Positions 62,580 to 64,000 of a stretch of DNA of 64,000 bases are shown here, piece by piece; within the stretch, counting starts at the first letter, position 1, and the number at the start of each line of letters is the position of its first letter. The position numbers and the translations under genes are program-made. The stretch is from assembly GCF_003033925.1 (NCBI RefSeq), contig NZ_CP028365.1:1426001-1490000 (forward strand), given 5' to 3'. Below the pieces are notes generated by a model. The model made no database searches. It saw only the letters and a list, made by a program, of their open reading frames with translations, and was not told the DNA's origin. The DNA comes from Tannerella serpentiformis. Its GTDB lineage: Bacteria > Bacteroidota > Bacteroidia > Bacteroidales > Tannerellaceae.

Positions 62580-64000
62580 ATGAATTTGACAGAACTGCTA
62601 CACGATTTACAGATCACCCGCCGCGATGGTACATCTACCGACGGCGTCGACGTGACCGGCATCGCGGCCGACTCGCGTCGCGTCACCGACGGCATGCTCT
62701 TCGTCGCCGTCAAAGGCACAACCGTCGACGGGCACAACTATATCGCTTCGGCCATCGAACGCGGTGCCTCAGCCATTGTCTGCGAACGCATCCCGGAGGC
62801 GATCGATGAGGCCGTAAAGGCCCGCGTGCCGTTTATTGTCGTGCCGGATGCGGCCGCGGCGCTCGGTCAACTGCTCGACGCATGGCACGGCCACCCCTCC
62901 CGTCGTCTGACACTCGTCGGCGTGACGGGGACGAACGGCAAGACAACCGTTGCCACGCTCCTTTACGACCTCTTCCGCCGCTTGGGCTACCACGTGGGAC
63001 TCATCTCCACCGTCTGCAACCGCATCGACGAGGAGACACTGCCCACCGACCACACGACGCCCGACCCCGTCACACTGCATGCGCTGATCGCTCGCATGGC
63101 CGAGGCCGGGTGTTCGCACGTCTTCATGGAGGTGAGCTCGCATGCAGTCGATCAGCAGCGCATCGCCGGATTGCACTACGCCGGCGGCGTCTTCACCAAC
63201 CTCACCCGCGATCATTTGGACTATCACAAGACGGTCGAGAATTACCTCCGCGCTAAGAAGCGCTTCTTCGACGCCTTGCCCACCGAGGCCTTCGCATTGA
63301 CTAACGCCGACGATAAGTCGGGTGCCGTCATGCTGCAAAACACGGCTGCCCGCAAGCTGACCTATTCGCTGCGCACCGTAGCCGACTTCAAGGGTAAGAT
63401 CGTGGAGGCACACTTTGAGGGGACGGAGTTGCTCATCGATGGGCGCGACGTGACGGTGGCTTTCGTCGGCCGTTTCAATGCCTACAACCTGCTGGCCGTT
63501 TATGGCACAGCGGTGGCGTTAGGCGAGGATGCGGAGCGGGTGCTTGTGGCGCTGAGCAGCCTCCGGCCCGTAGCCGGACGGTTCGAGACGATCACTTCGC
63601 CCGAGGGCTTTACGGCCATCGTTGATTATGCCCACACGCCGGACGCGCTGGCTAACGTGCTGACGAGCATCCACGAGGTGCTGCGGGGCACGGGGCGCGT
63701 GATCACCGTGGTCGGCGCCGGTGGCAATCGGGATACGGGCAAGCGTCCGCTGATGGCCCGTGAGGCCGACCGACAGAGCGACCAGCTCATTCTTACGTCA
63801 GACAATCCCCGCTTTGAGGATCCAGACGCCATTATTCGCGAGATGGAGGCCGGGCTCGACACTGCCGCTCAGGTGCGTGTGCTCTGCATCACCGACCGAC
63901 TGTCGGCCATCAAGACGGCCTGCCGACTGGCTCGCCGTGGCGACGTCGTGCTCGTGGCCGGTAAGGGGCATGAGGACTATCAGGAGGTGCGCGGCGTGAA
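62580..64000 (+). CDS. murE: UDP-MurNAc-tripeptide synthetase, 3' truncated
   Basis: The ATG at 62580 opens a frame that runs to the window end, 473 codons, so only about 10-15 C-terminal residues are missing. It is a Mur ligase that adds the third residue (probably meso-diaminopimelate) to UDP-MurNAc-L-Ala-D-Glu. The ATP loop is [49 protein letters not shown] and [12 protein letters not shown] follow. The late DNPR segment (SDNPRFEDP) favours diaminopimelate over lysine. It is the fourth gene of the division cluster. Confidence 0.95.
   Translation, partial: MNLTELLHDLQITRRDGTSTDGVDVTGIAADSRRVTDGMLFVAVKGTTVDGHNYIASAIERGASAIVCERIPEAIDEAVKARVPFIVVPDAAAALGQLLDAWHGHPSRRLTLVGVTGTNGKTTVATLLYDLFRRLGYHVGLISTVCNRIDEETLPTDHTTPDPVTLHALIARMAEAGCSHVFMEVSSHAVDQQRIAGLHYAGGVFTNLTRDHLDYHKTVENYLRAKKRFFDALPTEAFALTNADDKSGAVMLQNTAARKLTYSLRTVADFKGKIVEAHFEGTELLIDGRDVTVAFVGRFNAYNLLAVYGTAVALGEDAERVLVALSSLRPVAGRFETITSPEGFTAIVDYAHTPDALANVLTSIHEVLRGTGRVITVVGAGGNRDTGKRPLMAREADRQSDQLILTSDNPRFEDPDAIIREMEAGLDTAAQVRVLCITDRLSAIKTACRLARRGDVVLVAGKGHEDYQEVRGV

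Overview
The window reads as chromosomal DNA of a GC-rich member of the Bacteroidales, most like the Tannerella/Porphyromonas side of the order. This is inferred from gene content and promoter style, not from a database match. The clues are a sodium-pumping methylmalonyl-CoA decarboxylase operon, a TonB-dependent receptor with a DUF4374-type lipoprotein, two DUF6261-type proteins, an agmatine deiminase/N-carbamoylputrescine amidase pair, and promoters of the Bacteroidetes type (TTTG, about 19-20 bp, TAnnTTTG) before mutS, the tRNA-Lys gene and the PurF-like gene.

Layout. 1-3751: end of mmdA, an OadG-like subunit with a lamin-tail domain, the biotin carrier and the membrane beta subunit. 3909-5468: phosphofructokinase and a CDP-alcohol phosphatidyltransferase. 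5569-6438: a DUF2442/HTH gene and a DUF4160 gene broken by a 211-bp inverted-repeat element. 7600-13546: mutS, an SMP-30 lipoprotein and RNase R. 13667-14552: a Txe/YoeB-type toxin-antitoxin cassette between perfect 47-bp direct repeats. 14577-18478: TonB receptor operon. 18968-24933: DUF6261 protein, alkaline phosphatase, M24 peptidase. 25422-28523: small membrane protein, then queH-aguA-aguB. 29226-32073: ABC exporter genes split by a heptamer-flanked four-helix-bundle gene. 32266-44279: WG lipoprotein, dnaG, a UvrA paralog, rsgA, frr, pyrH, yitT, leuS. 44449-46721: TrpB2 and a second DUF6261 gene. 47607: tRNA-Lys. 48095-51321: Spy-like protein, membrane protein, ECF sigma factor, pabC, pabB. 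51763-58849: galE, two secreted paralogs, dgt, a PurF-like enzyme, a GNAT enzyme. 58957-64000: the start of the division/cell-wall cluster (rsmH, ftsL, ftsI, murE).

The genes are ordinary; the intergenic DNA is not. At least ten gaps are filled with tandem arrays whose sequences are unrelated to one another but whose period is nearly always 42 bp (range 40-43). Most units carry one short dyad. In two arrays both arms of the dyad change together between units, which points to selection on a hairpin or cruciform. A 1-kb array at 6480-7500 is also a giant imperfect palindrome. In 20438-21404 longer modules are spaced at exactly 42 or 168 (4 x 42) bp. Five of these modules, and one relative 27 kb away, share a 13-bp stem with a CTTGAT loop followed by ATCAAG, the exact complement of the loop, as expected for an H-type pseudoknot. 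Other gaps hold heptamer arrays and 10-11-bp phased arrays. These repeats are the best candidates for an undescribed system.
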